From the NCBI GenBank assembly GCA_958295665.1, contig OY282558.1, forward strand, positions 329,875,106 to 329,939,105: a DNA stretch of 64,000 bases, written 5' to 3'. A program made the translations under genes and the position numbers. The notes beneath the pieces are model-generated. The model was not told the origin of the DNA and made no database searches. It saw only the letters and a list, made by a program, of their open reading frames with translations. Source of the DNA: Tipula vernalis. Taxonomy: Eukaryota; Arthropoda; Insecta; Diptera; Tipulidae. Positions 1-12,348 of this stretch are shown piece by piece. Position 1 is the first letter of the stretch; each line of letters begins with the position of its first letter.

Positions 1-765
1 TGTGATTTGATTTTAATTTGATAAAAAACAATATTTACAATAATTTAGCTAACGTGTTAAAAATGGAAATGGGCCTATAGTTTTCAAGATTGGCCAAGTC
101 ACCGATTTTATGAACACGGTACTAAAAATGATATTCTCCACTTATAAAAAAAACAGAATTATTTATGGGATGTTGAACAGTAATTTAAGCGGGACGAGGA
201 TTTTTTAAAAAAATAAATTAGTTAATTGTGCAGGACCTGTACCTTTTTAATATCCAGCGATTCCAACAACGTCAGAACTTCTAACTCAGAAATTAATGAC
301 AAATTTAAATAAGCATAATGAATTGGAGCTTTACAAAAAATCAGATCCAGTACATATACCGATTTAAAATGCTCAGCAAAAAGACTACAGATCTCCGATT
401 GGTTATTTGATTTATAATCTTTCAAAAACATAATACTGGGATACTTAGCATTTTTGAGATGAGGATACCTTTAGCGTAATTTAGAAAACATTTCATGAAA
501 ATCATCTTGTTCCAAGTGACCGAAATATGGAAGTTTCATTCATTTTTATATTTCATTTGAACTTTTCTGCTGGTTCGTCGAAATTTAAAAAGTTTCATAA
601 AGAGCTTTATCTGTTTTGAAATGGATGCTTTTCCATTCTATGTTTCTGTGTTATTTTTTACGAGCTTTCAAAATAAATTTTAAATAAAACTCTTCGAATG
701 CCATTAGTTTGGTAGCTCCAGAAATGCCCGTTTTTGGCCAATTCATTGCTATTTTAAGCCATTCC
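1..765 (-). pseudogene. Non-LTR retrotransposon (LINE) reverse transcriptase fragment, cut by window edge
   Basis: Decayed minus-strand coding remnant of a LINE ORF2. An open piece at 222-431 reads like the linker before the RT domain (a LFAEHFKSVY-type motif). Sequence before it (431-765) continues in broken frames with a LKARKK-like stretch. Sequence after it (1-220) shows an RT-like GDLANLENYRPISI motif. Frameshifts and stops rule out function. The element runs off the left edge. The clade cannot be named; Jockey/CR1-like is the best guess. Confidence 0.6.
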
Positions 766-1940
766 GCCTCGTCAAGACTGTAATTATGGAAGGTGTTTTT
801 TTGTGGTTTTACTGCAAATAATTACAGTTTAGTTAATTTAATATTTATGATGCTATTTAAAAAAGAAAAGCAGCTCGTTTCTAATTTTCTTTTGGACGAC
901 GATTTCATTTAAGCCATCATTTACTGCCCAGAGTCCGTTTCGATAGCAATAACTCACTTAGTGGGAACTATTTGGAATAAAGTTCACGAATGAATTTATT
1001 TTGTAGTTTTTATTAAAAATTTAAAAAATAAAAATCCAAAGACTTTAATAAAAAGTTTGACAGCGTCGTTATATTATAGGTGTAATCTCGATTTAAACCA
1101 TATAATCTGATTAAGTTCAAAGCTCGAAATTCTTGGGCTAAAGTAATATTTTTAGCCCGTAATGCTTTAATGTGTTGATGTCATTTTTTAAGAAAGAAGC
1201 ACATGTTATTGTTTCGTTGGCTTTCACAATTTTTTTTGGTTGTAATCTAAAGGGTTAGGGTTTTCTTTAGAACTTCTTTTGTGGGAATGATTGTTTGTAG
1301 CAAAGTACAAAGGGAAGCCACCACAAGCGTCATGTAATTTATCGATTTTGTTTGTTTAAAGTTAGTTTTACTTTTTGAAGTAGACATAGGATGATTGAAA
1401 GGGGCTCTGTTACCCAGCTATCACTAAGGTTGTTTTTAGGTTCTTGGTAAAATCTTGGAAATAATAATAACCCAGTGATGGTTTAAATATTATTAATTTT
1501 GTATGATTGTTTTATTTTATTGGATATCATACAATTTTGGTATTTAATCTAATTTTAATAAAATCATTGGCTGGGCTAACTTTACATAATATTAAATAAG
1601 GCTTTAATTTTTCTAGGGTTGCCTGATTCAAGTTTTTTCATTTACTGGGATGAAATCCTAGGATGACTTCATTTAACCAAGACTTCGTCAATCAAACAAT
1701 ATCAAAACAGCAATATTGAATTTAGAAATTTTGAAATTTGTCTGTAATCAATATGATTTGGTCGGTTTTTTATCGACAAATATACTATTTTTAACAGCAT
1801 TCCCAATATTTACTACTTGGTGAGCCAGTCATCCGTACTTCCCCTAAGGGTATTCCCTTTTTTTAACAATGAGAACATCCCTTCAGTTCCTTTTTTCTTA
1901 GTGGACTAACAGACACCTTTCATCAATTCATGAAGGTAAT
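766..1940. other. Gene-free AT-rich DNA
   Basis: I see no open frame, inverted repeat or tandem structure that I can name. It may be older decayed transposon sequence between two LINE fragments. Confidence 0.4.
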
Positions 1941-2940
1941 AATTACTAACTTTGCGAACGGTAATACCAAACATGATAATCAAGCGGTATATGTATCAGA
2001 AATTGGAACAGCTTCTGAGTTAATTGACGTTCCAAATCAGCCAGTTTAGAGACCGTCTAGGCGTAATGTTTTGACTGGGTCAGGAAATAACCTCAATAGT
2101 TTGGATTCAGTCGAACCACGTAAATGAATCTTTTTATGGCGTTTTACACCAACCGTTAGTGAAGATAAAATCATCCTTCACCTGCAAAATGAACTCAATC
2201 TAACGGATATTACATGCTTTCGGGTTCTCTGTTTCGTATTATACTGAAGTAGTTGCTATAGTTGCTGAAGCTTGGCCTAATGGAGTGTTAATCAAAGATT
2301 TTTTGGAGCGAAACTGCAGCCGTGTAAACTTGGTCCATCTGTAACCCAGCCATGTCATTCAATCATTATAAAGCCGACTCACCATCAGTCTCGCTACCAA
2401 CTAACATCACCAACATGTGTTATTAAGAATAAGTCATAATTATTTATTATTCATCAAAATATTAGAAGTTTACGTAGAAATTTAGAATTATTTTTAGCTA
2501 CTATTGCTGCACTCGACCTATAGCCACAAATCATTCTGCTTTCCAAAGTCTGGATTGAACATAATGAACCAGAGAGCTATAAGATGCCAGGTTTTAAAAT
2601 TGTTAGTAATTGCAATTATATGTAGAGAGCCGGAGGTGTTGCTTATTTGAAGGAATAGTTTTGTTTTCGGTAATATGTATTTAAACTTTACATTCTGTCC
2701 GCTGGAATATCAAAATTATTAATTATTTGAATTTATTTAAAGTTTTAAACGAAGAAAGTTGGTCTTCTGTCTGCTCTCGAACTGATGTGACGAGCGCTTC
2801 ATAAATCTTTTAAAATTGTATATTGATGGAAATACTTCATTGATGATGAACTTTCGAAAAAGCTTATTAATAACTTAAATGATTCGGTCTTTACAAATCG
2901 AGTTTAGACATTAATTAAAGCTGTTAAGCAGGAAATAGTA

Positions 2941-3276
2941 TTGGCCAAAGCTAATTATTTTAATAATAAGTTTCAAGCTGTCAATGGTAACATTAAACAA
3001 GGTGGGAAATTAGTCGATGAGATTTTAATCAAAAACAGGTCAAATGCTCAAATTGAAGAAATATCCACTGATGAAAAAGCTTCAGTAACGGATCCACGCG
3101 AATTGTCTGATTTGTTTAACGATCACTTCGTAAATGCTGTCTTAAATTTGAAGCAATCCATTAACTGTGATGATGAATCCTGTGCCAATCTTATCTATAG
3201 TAGTTCTGAATTAAAATCGTGTGTGTTCTTAGAAACTTTCCCGCTTGAAATTCTAAATGTAATATCGGAACCTTAA
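2941..3276 (+). pseudogene. LINE ORF2 fragment, region before RT domain
   Basis: An open frame of 111 codons with the ELSDLFNDHFVNAV motif found just before the RT palm in Jockey/CR1-type ORF2 proteins. It is cut at both ends by stops and belongs to the decayed LINE at 1945-4390. Confidence 0.6.
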
Positions 3277-3494
3277 ATATCGCATTCTTCTGGAAATTAT
3301 CTGTTTAGCAAATTCCTTGTCAAAAAAATCTCCATTTATATTGTTGATGTTTTAGAGAAGTTTAAAAGAAGCTGTTGTTATTCCAATTTTTAAAAAAGGC
3401 GAGAGCAAAATTTTTCAAACTACAGACTAAGCTCATTGCTTTCTATGTTTGGTAAAATCATTGAGAAACTCTTCCATTCGAGGGTTACTAGTTT

Positions 3495-3707
3495 TTGGAC
3501 AGTACCAGTTTTCTACATGACACCAAGTTTAGCTTTAGAAAATCCAGTGGCACTCAAAATGTTCTATTAGAATTTACTAACTTTTTATACGAAGGACTTG
3601 ATCAGAGTAATGCGGTTGCCTCTATTTATATTGATCTTACGAAGACATTCGATATGGTAATAACCACAAAGTTCTATCGAAAAACTTTTTTCGATAGGAC
3701 TTTGTGA
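3495..3707 (+). pseudogene. LINE reverse transcriptase palm fragment
   Basis: Contains FSFRKSSGTQNVL followed by IYIDLTKTFDMV, matching the conserved QFGFR..ST and DLSKAFD blocks of non-LTR RTs. The frame then runs into a local inverted duplication (about 3651-3720) that breaks the coding sequence. The FADD catalytic block is not found in frame. Confidence 0.65.
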
Positions 3708-3964
3708 TTATTACCATATAGCATCTGCGCAATGCTGGGTTCCGGGGTCACTTGGCCTTGGTTTTGCTCATACTTGTCCGACAGATCCCCGGTTGTTTAA
3801 ATTAAAGGTATTATGAGTCAGGTTAAAATCTTAAACGATGGTGTTCCGCAACGATGCTTGTGTAATGTTCTTTATCACACTCGTAACTGCGATCAAATTG
3901 CTTCTAATGATAGCTGTATTAAAATTTAATTCGTTGAATCTGTTAGGTACTTATACGACTAACT

Positions 3965-4310
3965 GTGGGTAACACTAAGCTTTGGAAACACCATATTAAT
4001 GACCTTCGTAAGTATCTCATAATAACGGCTAGGAAATTTTACTTACTACGCAGAGCGTGCCCGACTCCAGCTTTAAGAAATTTGTACTTTGCATTATTTG
4101 ACTCGAAATTGTCTTATGGCTTGGTTTGTTTGGGTGGCATTGTGCAAAAGTACAAAATTGTAATTCCAATAGAAACGAATTCATGCAGAATTGTATTAGC
4201 ATTTTAGAAAATATCCCACCTCTAAGTGTTGAGGAAATATATTTTTTTGTGTTCGGAGATATGCGAAAATCTCCTAAACGGTATAAAGCACAAACTGAGA
4301 AATAGCTCAA
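3965..4310 (+). pseudogene. LINE ORF2 C-terminal fragment
   Basis: Reads LWKHHINDLRK, LRRACPTPALRNLYFALFDS and LSYGLVCLGG, the thumb/connection region that follows the RT domain in insect LINEs. It continues, after a stop, to about 4310. No poly(A) tail is clear. Confidence 0.6.
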
Positions 4311-4390
4311 ATGAGGCAGGGTGAAATTTTGTATACGGTTGTAGAATAAATTTCTTTAATTTAGTTCCGTTACGTATCGTCAAATTAGTC

Positions 4391-5374
4391 AAAATATTTT
4401 CTAGTTCGATCGTTCGATGTTTGATACAATTTTGACAATTGTTCCCCTCGTTTGCTCTTCACCGCATAGTTCGGATAACCATCAAATACTACCGTTGTAG
4501 TTTTTGTAAGATAATGCTTCAAATCATAATAGCAAATGGCATCCATCTGCAACCTATCTCGAATTTTGTTGGAAAATTATCCCTGGTAATGCTTGAAAGC
4601 GCTGTTGATTTCATATTTAAAATATGGAATTGTGAGGACGCAAACAATTCGATATAATCTGAAGCGAATATTTTAAGAAAAGTTTTATTATTTAATTTAA
4701 TACCTTGAACCTTAGCTGTAGTAGGAGTAAATTTGTATCTTCTTTGGTATAGAACGTTTGCAACAAGCCCTGCGCTTACGAAATGGATTGTGTTTTTTAA
4801 GCCATGCGAGTGTTGAAATAATCTATTTTAAAATGATGTCGTCAGTAATGCCTCGTTCACGAGATAAACTTCCTATTGTCTTCATCGACCGCATAAATCA
4901 TTGCTCTATGGACTTGTCCGTTGAAACATTGCTCCACTTTATATTTTAATTAACTCCAACGGCCAATTTTCTTGGTATGTGTCCATTTGCTGCAGATGCA
5001 AATAAGCAAATTTTACATATAAATTATGTCCTGTGTTATAACTTGCTCAAAATATTGTAGCTACAGTTTCCCTATTCTGCTTTTACTTTCAAATATTTAA
5101 ATTGCTCTCAAAACGCAGATTGTATACTATTTCCGATTCAGGACATTTATCAGGTGATATTTTATTTTCTAGTACATCCTTGTAAATTTTGTATAACGAA
5201 TTTTAGATTTTCTGAATTATCCATCATTATATAGGATAAAGTTGAAACGGTCAAACATATTTTCGTGCAGCACAGGAAACTTATCATTTGTTTCACTGTT
5301 GCGTTTCCTTAAACTGTTAACTATAATTCCACTGGCACGTTTCCTTTCATTAAATATCCAATTGTGCCACAAGA
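4391..5374. other. Gene-free AT-rich DNA
   Basis: Short open frames here (for example 4439-4657 and 4758-4949) show no recognisable motif and look like chance. No repeat boundary was found. Confidence 0.35.
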
Positions 5375-5376
5375 TA

Positions 5377-5845
5377 TAAAGGGTGGTCCATCTAACATTT
5401 GCAATTTAATTTGGCTCTAAATTCAAAGACGAATGGATATTTTTCAAAGCGTTTTGTTTTATTAGAAATAGTATACATAGCTGCAGCACAGTACCCCATT
5501 CTGTCAACCCAAATTTTCAGAACAGTTTCGATTGTATGGGCTGCTATCTCATTAATGGCAACTTTCCCACAAAAAAAGTCCAACGTTGTCAAATCCACAA
5601 ATTGTCTGGTAGGCATTACATTTCTACTGAGTTTTCCACGTAAATTTCTTACAGTTTGGGTAGAAGACTTACCACTTTGAAAATAAGTTTTCAATATTTC
5701 CCGATTTTGTTCAAGTGTAAAGCGACCCATTTCGTAAATGTTAAACATTAAACTAATTTTCTGTCATAACACGAATGACGTAAGTGTTGCCACACTAGAA
5801 ATAACCGGTAGTTGAAATTACAAACGCTCAATGGACCACCCGTTA
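5377..5845 (-). mobile_element. Internally deleted Tc1/mariner-type element, 469 bp
   Basis: Terminal inverted repeats face each other: the left end reads GGGTGGTCCATCTAACATTT from 5381, and the right end in reverse complement reads GGGTGGTCCATTGAGCGTTT. About 22 of the first 28 bases match. TA dinucleotides lie outside both ends (5375-5376 and 5846-5847), as expected for this superfamily. The body holds a 118-codon minus-strand frame joining the start and end of a transposase. It is a non-autonomous deletion derivative. Confidence 0.75.
5392..5748 (-). pseudogene. Transposase remnant: N-terminal HTH fused to C-terminal end by internal deletion
   Basis: The frame starts with a helix-turn-helix region (GRFTLEQNREILKTYF...SSTQTVRNLRGK) typical of an insect IS630/Tc1-mariner transposase family. 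After about 52 residues it jumps to the family's C-terminal block (DLTTLDFF, then ETVLKIWVDRMGYC). The whole DDE catalytic core is missing and the join stays in frame. It cannot be an active transposase. Whether the short HTH-bearing product could bind element ends is open. Confidence 0.7.
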
Positions 5846-5849
5846 TATG

Positions 5850-6179
5850 ATATTAGTAAATGAAATCCTCTTAGGCGTATAAAAACTTTAGATGTGGCAC
5901 TGCTATTGCTGTTCCTGGTATCTTATTACATAAATTTAACTAGCCCAAAAGTAGCCCCAAAAATTTCTGCTGGTTGCAAGATGAAGATGCTTTGGCGGGA
6001 AGATAAAAGCTTGTTTATGTATTGTATTTTTGATAAGAACATTCAAATAATTTTAGCTTGTTCAGACGTTCTTTTGGAAGTAACAATACTACTTCTTCTA
6101 GTATAGTTCTTTCGGTACAATGAAATTTCTGTAACATTAAATTTTGTTCACAGATTGTCTTGATTTGAATTCTTCGTTT
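5850..6179. other. Gene-free DNA between mobile elements
   Basis: No domain was recognised. A 70-codon + frame at 5894-6106 has no motif. Confidence 0.3.
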
Positions 6180-6600
6180 AAACTTTCCAATCCTCTTTTT
6201 GTAACTGTACAGTTTTGCAATTTTAATAAATCTGCACGAGATGATATTTCAAAGGCTTTATCGGAGTCAGATTTTTTACAAAAAATGTTGCCGTGTGATG
6301 TCCAAATATATTTAAACTGATTGTTAGGATTCTTCTTCTGAAATTATTGTTTAGCCTCGTACAATAAAAGTTTTTTGGCCACCAAGAGATGCTCAACAAT
6401 GATAATTCTGGATTCAGTCGTGAAACCTATATCAGAAGGATCAAAACATTTCTTCAATTTTTTGAACTTGGACACAACTTCAACTGAGATACGTTTAACT
6501 GTTGGCCTAGACCGTGTGCGATGGATGTATTTAAAATCAGCTTCAGTAATATTGACCACCCCCACAAGATGAAAGATTTTAGTGGCAAGTTCAGTAGCTT
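6180..6600 (-). pseudogene. LINE ORF1 C-terminal fragment (FP-like domain)
   Basis: On the minus strand the open part (6344-6565) ends with IIIVEHLLVAKKLLLYEAKQ. After a stop, QFKYIWTSHGNIFCKK continues. This pattern (basic helix, then Y-x-W-x-x-x-G-x-I) is the C-terminal domain found in many insect LINE ORF1-type proteins and baculovirus FP-like proteins. It is broken by one stop and has no ORF2 attached. Confidence 0.5.
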
Positions 6601-6676
6601 TTCATTTTTCACTTCAGGCACACCATATAATTGTAAACTGGATGAGTAGCAATGTCAATCGAGTCGTTCAAAATTA

Positions 6677-7186
6677 TAGTGGGTGATCAAATTATTAGAA
6701 CCACTTTGAATACTGATAATTTATTTAATAAACTAAACATTTTGAACGAGTGGTCACATTAAAATATTATGTTTACAATTGTTGGTATAAATATTACGCG
6801 TTTTAAAATAAATTATTCTGTACTAAATTATTTATGTAACTATATTTCTATTTAAAAAAACTGCTTCTAGCAGAACTTGCTCAAAATATTTAAAAGGTGA
6901 ACTGTTCTCTAGGACTAATTCTACATTTCTTTCATTTTGTGTTTTGACCTAACTAGGCTAGAAGCACCTCTGACAGTAATACAAATTATACAAACAAATA
7001 ATAAATTTAGTACAAATTAGTACATGTTAAAATTAGCACTTATATATTTAGTACACAAGTAAAATTATATTTAAAGTACCCATAATAAATTGGTTAAATA
7101 AAAAATAATTTTTTCTTGTGTACTAAATATTTTTACTGGTGCTAATTTTCTAAAAAGCGGTTCTAATAATTTTTTATCACCGACTG
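6677..7186. mobile_element. Tc1-like MITE, 510 bp
   Basis: Left end TAGTGGGTGATCAAATTATT and right end (reverse complement) CAGTCGGTGATAAAAAATTA are inverted copies extending through ATTATTAGAACC[A/G]CTTT. Each is flanked by TA (6675-6676, 7187-7188). The interior is AT-rich without coding capacity and has several TAGTACA-like short repeats. TA duplication and GGTGATC-type ends suggest a non-autonomous Tc1 relative. Confidence 0.7.
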
Positions 7187-7189
7187 TAA

Positions 7190-9826
7190 AATTCACATTT
7201 ATTATTTCCCTTGATTTTCGTTATTTAAATTTGATTCCCTTCATGTTTTTTTTTTTTCATTTTCATTGACTTTTCTCTCTAAATGAATAGGATCGACAAT
7301 TTTATCACTAATGGAGGATAAGGAACCAGATAAAAGGGTTTGTGGTGGTTCAGGTGAGATGAACTCATAGCTAGGAGTTAACAATTACATTTATGTAAAA
7401 AATGGCTATTTGACTCGCCCTACAAGTCCGTGGACTGATGTAACCAATGAAGATATGGTTTGATTCAATAAATTTTACCACCTCACGAGGTTCAAGTGAG
7501 GCACCGTTATCTTTGATGTTACATTTCTGATTCAGTAAAAATCGGTATCGAAATGTTTGAGCAGACGGTATTCACATAAAATATTTTGATTAAGTATTTT
7601 TCCTTTGTGAAATGGACTTTTCGCTCTCCGCAAAACTCATTGAAAAATAACTGAAGTAGAAGGGATTTATTGTAAACGTCGCAAATTAGCAATACTGAAG
7701 ATGATTACTTCTTAATCAGAATCGATCTGAAGCAACTTAAGCTAGAATAAGTTACACGAAACAGAAGATTCAGGTGAGATGATTTCTGCACATATACTTT
7801 GTCGATGGCAACTAAATGCTTTGTTTGAAGCAATAGTACCTCCCCATCGAGTGAGAGTTTATTCGGATAAACATGAATTATTCTACTTATTGAAATAAAT
7901 GACAAATAAACCACAAACGAATAAAACATGGTTAGGTCTACAGTAAATATGAAACACCATTTTTTTCACAATACTCAAAATTATGTACAGATTAAATCTG
8001 GAAAGATTTACAAAAAATATTGTTTTATATACATACATATAAAATAGTAAAAGACGATTGTTTATATGCAAATAAGAAAAAAATAAAATCGTCAGATTAT
8101 TCTCATCGACTAGTATACAAATTATTAATGGCTTGGGAAATGCGCAAATTTTTCAGATTGCATGCCATTGATATATATTTTCCAATTCTACAAAACATTA
8201 AAAAATAACAACAATTTTGCAATTATGCAACAAACTAAACGACAAAATGATAAAATTTGCTTCCTTATCTCGTTTCTATAATCTAAAATTTATTTTATTT
8301 GCTTGTCATTTAGATATACATATTCAATTTATTTCATCGAGATTACCGATAAATAATAAATTTGCTTTAGTACATCCGTCGTACGATAGAAAACTATTCA
8401 TGGTGTCCGACCACCATGGTATGGTAAAATTTTAGATAAGTTTCGATAAGTATATAGCTAGATAAACAGATATTTAGAGCCGTTTATCGTATACAATACA
8501 ATATGATCAGATCGCATTTAATATTCTTGATCACTTATGTTGATCGCGTTTCAATTTTCTCTAAAGATTTTAACGGTTTATTATATTTTATGTTATTCGT
8601 GTATAAGCACGCTTAAAAAATTAATTTACATCAACAAATTTAAATCAGTGGAAATCAGTTTTCGTTTTATTACTTACGTATATCCAAAAGTTATTATCGT
8701 TATCGTTTTAATTTTTTTTTTTTTTTTCTGGATATGTTACAAAAAAATAATTATGTAAATTTGTATTGCATGTCAGAATATAATTATTCATAAATTTTAT
8801 TTAAATAAAACATACGAAATATTTTGAGAAATAAAGTGTTATGGGCAGTACTCATAAATAAACAGATCGACAAGATGAACGAATAAATTTATTAAATCGA
8901 TCGATGAAACATGCGATCAACATATTATTTGTGGTGTGATATTGATCAACGCGCGCATAGTATGATGATTGATGAGATAATTTTCTTGTGCATTTATATA
9001 TTATTATGAGAAAAGTTGATTAAGATTAATGAGATCTGCACGACAAGGGAGATCAAAGGTATATTTAAGCCAATTTGTAAATAATAGGGGCAACTGATGT
9101 ACTTAGTGTACATGTTTTTTTACTTCTCATCATGATAGTGTTAATTCTTTCTTAAAGATGATTCTAATCGTTTTTCAATTTATTTTCATTCACGAATATG
9201 TCAAAACCAGTATTCATATTATTATTACAAGATTGGCTTCGCGAGTAATTTATTTCGGGTGGTCGTATTTGAAAAACTAACCGCTGAAGAAGCAATTTTT
9301 AGTTTATACAGGGGAGTATATTCAGCGTTCATAATTGAATTGGCTTAAGACACAGCTGGTAAACCATAAGTTGGTTCTTAAATGTGTGTACAAATTTTCA
9401 CCTTCTTTAAACTTTCAACTAGAGTGTGTAGAAGGACTAATTATTTCAATTGCACTCCAATTCTCATAGTTGCATCGCTCCAGGTGAAGCGACTTCTTTG
9501 ATCTTATCACGTGATAAAATAATTGGTATAAATCCTGTTGCTAATTGCCTATTTGTTTGCATTAATTTTTGAACCATTTCAAATTATTAGCAATTAGTTA
9601 TTTTTAAAAAAATTGAGGAACACATTTAAGTACTTTTCATACCAGGCGTCTCGGCTTTGAGCTTCGTAAATAAAACTTTTTTATTTCGTTTTTTAACTAT
9701 GTAAATTAGTTTTATTCGATTGATACCGTTTAATTTTATAGTAATAAATTCAATTTGTTGAAAAATAATTTATTTTTAAGTGATAATTTAAGTGATAATG
9801 ATTTTATCTACAAAGCCAAGGCAATT
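7190..9826. other. Gene-free AT-rich stretch
   Basis: Several open frames of 60-75 codons (7705-8758) show no motif and have the composition of random AT-rich DNA. A T-run lies at about 8710-8728. No inverted or tandem repeat structure was found by eye. Confidence 0.4.
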
Positions 9827-9841
9827 TACTTATTTACTTAC

Positions 9842-10396
9842 TTACTTATTTACAAAAAAATCTATTATACAGTTAAAAAAACAACTTAATGAATAGTAAC
9901 TACATAATATAATATAATAATTAAAATTTGTACAATACAGAATATATGTCAAAAATATTATAAAATCAAAAATTGCAACTACTAATTTCGTACCGAAAGC
10001 ATTTTCTCGATTTTTCAAAATGAAGGCCATTGAAGCCGTCGTTTCGTTATAGCCATAATTAGTTCTATGAAATTCGATAAATAGAAATTCCCTTTGCCGT
10101 AAATTTCTACCCGGCACATAAACGTTCCAGGCAGAAATAAAATTAGGGCATCTTATACGACCGTTTAAAGAATCCCCGACAAACATTGCTGACGCAATTT
10201 TTCGACGCTTCGCTAAAGTATCAATTCGAAGGCTTAGACACCGATTTTCATACCCTGGAAGATTACGCACTTGCTGCCACATAGGCTGATTACGATCTGA
10301 AAGATAACCAAGCTTTCTGTAAATGTAAATGGTAAAACGTTTCTGAATTGATTCCAATCTTTTAATCTGTACTTCATGGTGAGGATACCAAACCAC
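9842..10396 (-). pseudogene. LINE ORF2 C-terminal region
   Basis: Begins with VWYPHHEVQIKRLESIQKRF, the W-x-P...E-x-x-Q-x-x-F block after the RT domain, and runs to an element-type 3' end. It is separated from the RT frame by a small deletion plus frameshift. The last 40 or so residues are hydrophobic and may simply be translated 3' non-coding sequence. Confidence 0.65.
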
Positions 10397-10406
10397 CGCC
10401 GCATAT

Positions 10407-11978
10407 TCAGGCGTTTAATAATATTTTGTCTAGATGTAAAGCAAAAGTTAATTTTTGATCAAAGAATACACCTAAGTCAACAATTGAAGTTACTCTACAA
10501 AGTTCATTACCCTCCAACTGATAATTGAAAACAATCGGATTGGATGTTCTATAGAACGACATGATGTTGCATTTATTAATATTGATCAACAATTTATTCG
10601 TAGAGCACCAACGAGATAATGAATTAATTTCTGATTGAAATACTTCTGCGTCATTTAAAGATTGAATATGTTTAAAAATCTTCAAATCGTCTGCAAATAA
10701 TAAGCAGTTACAAAATTTAAAAATATTCGGAATGTCATTCACAAATAAAAGAAAATTGATTGGGCTCAAATGTGATCCCTGCGGAACCCCAGAATGGCAA
10801 TAAATATAATCCGATTTGACTTGATTCAATAAAACATATTGCCTTCTTCCCACCAGATAAGAACCAATCCATTTTAAAAAATTAGGGGCAACACCAATTT
10901 CTGAGAGCTTTTTTATAATGATTGTATGGTCAATTGAATCAAAGGCTTTAGCAAAATCAAAGTAAATCGCATCAACCTGGGCGGCTTGTAACTCAAGTGA
11001 TTCAATAGCGAATTTAGTAAAATGTAAAAGATTGGTAGTCGTAGATTTTCCACTGGTGAAACCGTGCTGAAAATCCGAGATAATTTCTTTTGTATGAAAT
11101 GACAGATGTTTTGTCACAATTAACTCGAAAAGTTTTGGGATCGATGAAAGAATTGAGATTCCACGATAATTGGATACATCAGAGCGGTCCCCCTTTTTGT
11201 AAATTGGAACAATATGTGACACTTTCCAAGCGGTTGGAAAATAGCCGTTAACTAACGATTGGTTAAAATTAAAACATAACGGAGTAGCAATATATGATGC
11301 AAAACATTTAAGTATTGACGAGGGAATACCGTCAGGCCCACATCCATCATTAAAATCCAAAAGAGAATTACATATATCATCTTCAGTTATAGATAAATAA
11401 GGAATATTAAATTGACAATTACTGACAATAGGGTCATCAACAATAAGACTACTACTATCTTTATAAACCGATTGAAAGAAGCTTGCAAAACCTGTACATA
11501 TTTCTGATACAGTGCAGAGCTGAACTCCATCATAATTCATAATCGACGGAAAGCCCGTTGTTTTGCGATTATCATTAACAAACTTCCAAAATGATTTGGG
11601 GTTTTGTTTGATATTAGCTTCGATCGTTTTTATGTATTGTAGATATTTAGTATGAAATTCGGATTTAAATTGATCCTGAAGATTGACAAAAATAGATTTG
11701 TTAGAGTCACAATCATTGGTTCGAAGTCTGTAAAAGGCTTTATTCTTACGGTTACGCAGATTAATCAAATCCGAATCAAACCATGGAGGATAACTGTAGT
11801 TACGTTTCCTTTTCAAAGGTACGAAACGGTCAAAGGCTAGAAACAGCAAATCATTAAAACTTTTTACATTTACATCAATATCGTTGTTAAGAAATAACTC
11901 ATTCCAGCATATGCATCGGAGAAACTCAGACATACCGTGGGAATCGCATTCTTTAAAATCATAAAACGAATCATCCAC
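10407..11978 (-). CDS. LINE ORF2 reverse transcriptase region (523 codons)
   Basis: Long open frame carrying the RT domain that copies element RNA at the target site. Visible blocks in order: CGPDGIPSSIL, VSHIVPIYKKGDRSDVSNYR, FQHGFTSGKST, YFDFAKAFDSIDH, SGVPQGSHLSP and the catalytic LLFADDLKIF (FADD near 10686-10697). The frame ends in a stop at 10407 just where about 60 residues of the usual C-terminal region are missing; the sequence resumes in another frame at 10396. The RT core itself has no internal stop, so the copy is fairly young compared with its neighbours. Confidence 0.85.
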   Translation of the reverse strand: MDDSFYDFKECDSHGMSEFLRCICWNELFLNNDIDVNVKSFNDLLFLAFDRFVPLKRKRNYSYPPWFDSDLINLRNRKNKAFYRLRTNDCDSNKSIFVNLQDQFKSEFHTKYLQYIKTIEANIKQNPKSFWKFVNDNRKTTGFPSIMNYDGVQLCTVSEICTGFASFFQSVYKDSSSLIVDDPIVSNCQFNIPYLSITEDDICNSLLDFNDGCGPDGIPSSILKCFASYIATPLCFNFNQSLVNGYFPTAWKVSHIVPIYKKGDRSDVSNYRGISILSSIPKLFELIVTKHLSFHTKEIISDFQHGFTSGKSTTTNLLHFTKFAIESLELQAAQVDAIYFDFAKAFDSIDHTIIIKKLSEIGVAPNFLKWIGSYLVGRRQYVLLNQVKSDYIYCHSGVPQGSHLSPINFLLFVNDIPNIFKFCNCLLFADDLKIFKHIQSLNDAEVFQSEINSLSRWCSTNKLLININKCNIMSFYRTSNPIVFNYQLEGNELCRVTSIVDLGVFFDQKLTFALHLDKILLNA

Positions 11979-12348
11979 AAAAAATTCACGACATTAAGCA
12001 TTAACGTTATTAACATGAAATTCAATTTCGAGAGAATTATGATCTTTATCATTGTTCTTAAAAGATGTCAAAGATTCGTAAACTGACAAATATTCCGTAT
12101 TATTAACAAAAATTAAATCTAGAAACGAATTATTATCATTAGAATATAAATTAATTTGTTTAAGATTAAAACTAAATAATGCGTCTATTACCGCCGAGTC
12201 ATTGATAGACAGAACATTAGAAGTAATATATCTAATGATTCGGAATCAACCGACCAATTAATATTGGTTAAATTAAAATCGCCCCACACTACTATAGTAT
12301 CATTACAATGAGACATATTAGCTATTTCACTTATACAATCTATGTGAT

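Larger units (their letters stand above)
1945..4390 (+). mobile_element. Decayed LINE (ORF1 end, endonuclease, reverse transcriptase)
   Basis: The order of fragments on the + strand is that of a complete LINE. ORF1 end lies at about 2035-2350, where SLDSVEPRK is followed by LHLQNELNLTD. An AP-type endonuclease start lies at about 2445-2700 (HQNIRSLRRN, then a decayed GGVAYL). RT pieces follow at 2941-3276, 3495-3707 and 3965-4207. The ORF1 piece parallels the ORF1 of the minus-strand LINE at 12750-13313 (LQVVAPRKTIFVSRL), so both belong to related families. Many stops and frameshifts make it non-functional. End points are approximate. Confidence 0.7.

Noticed and set aside
7705..8758. Cluster of five 62-74 codon open frames
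   Set aside because: No domain, no consistent strand, overlapping frames, composition of random AT-rich DNA.
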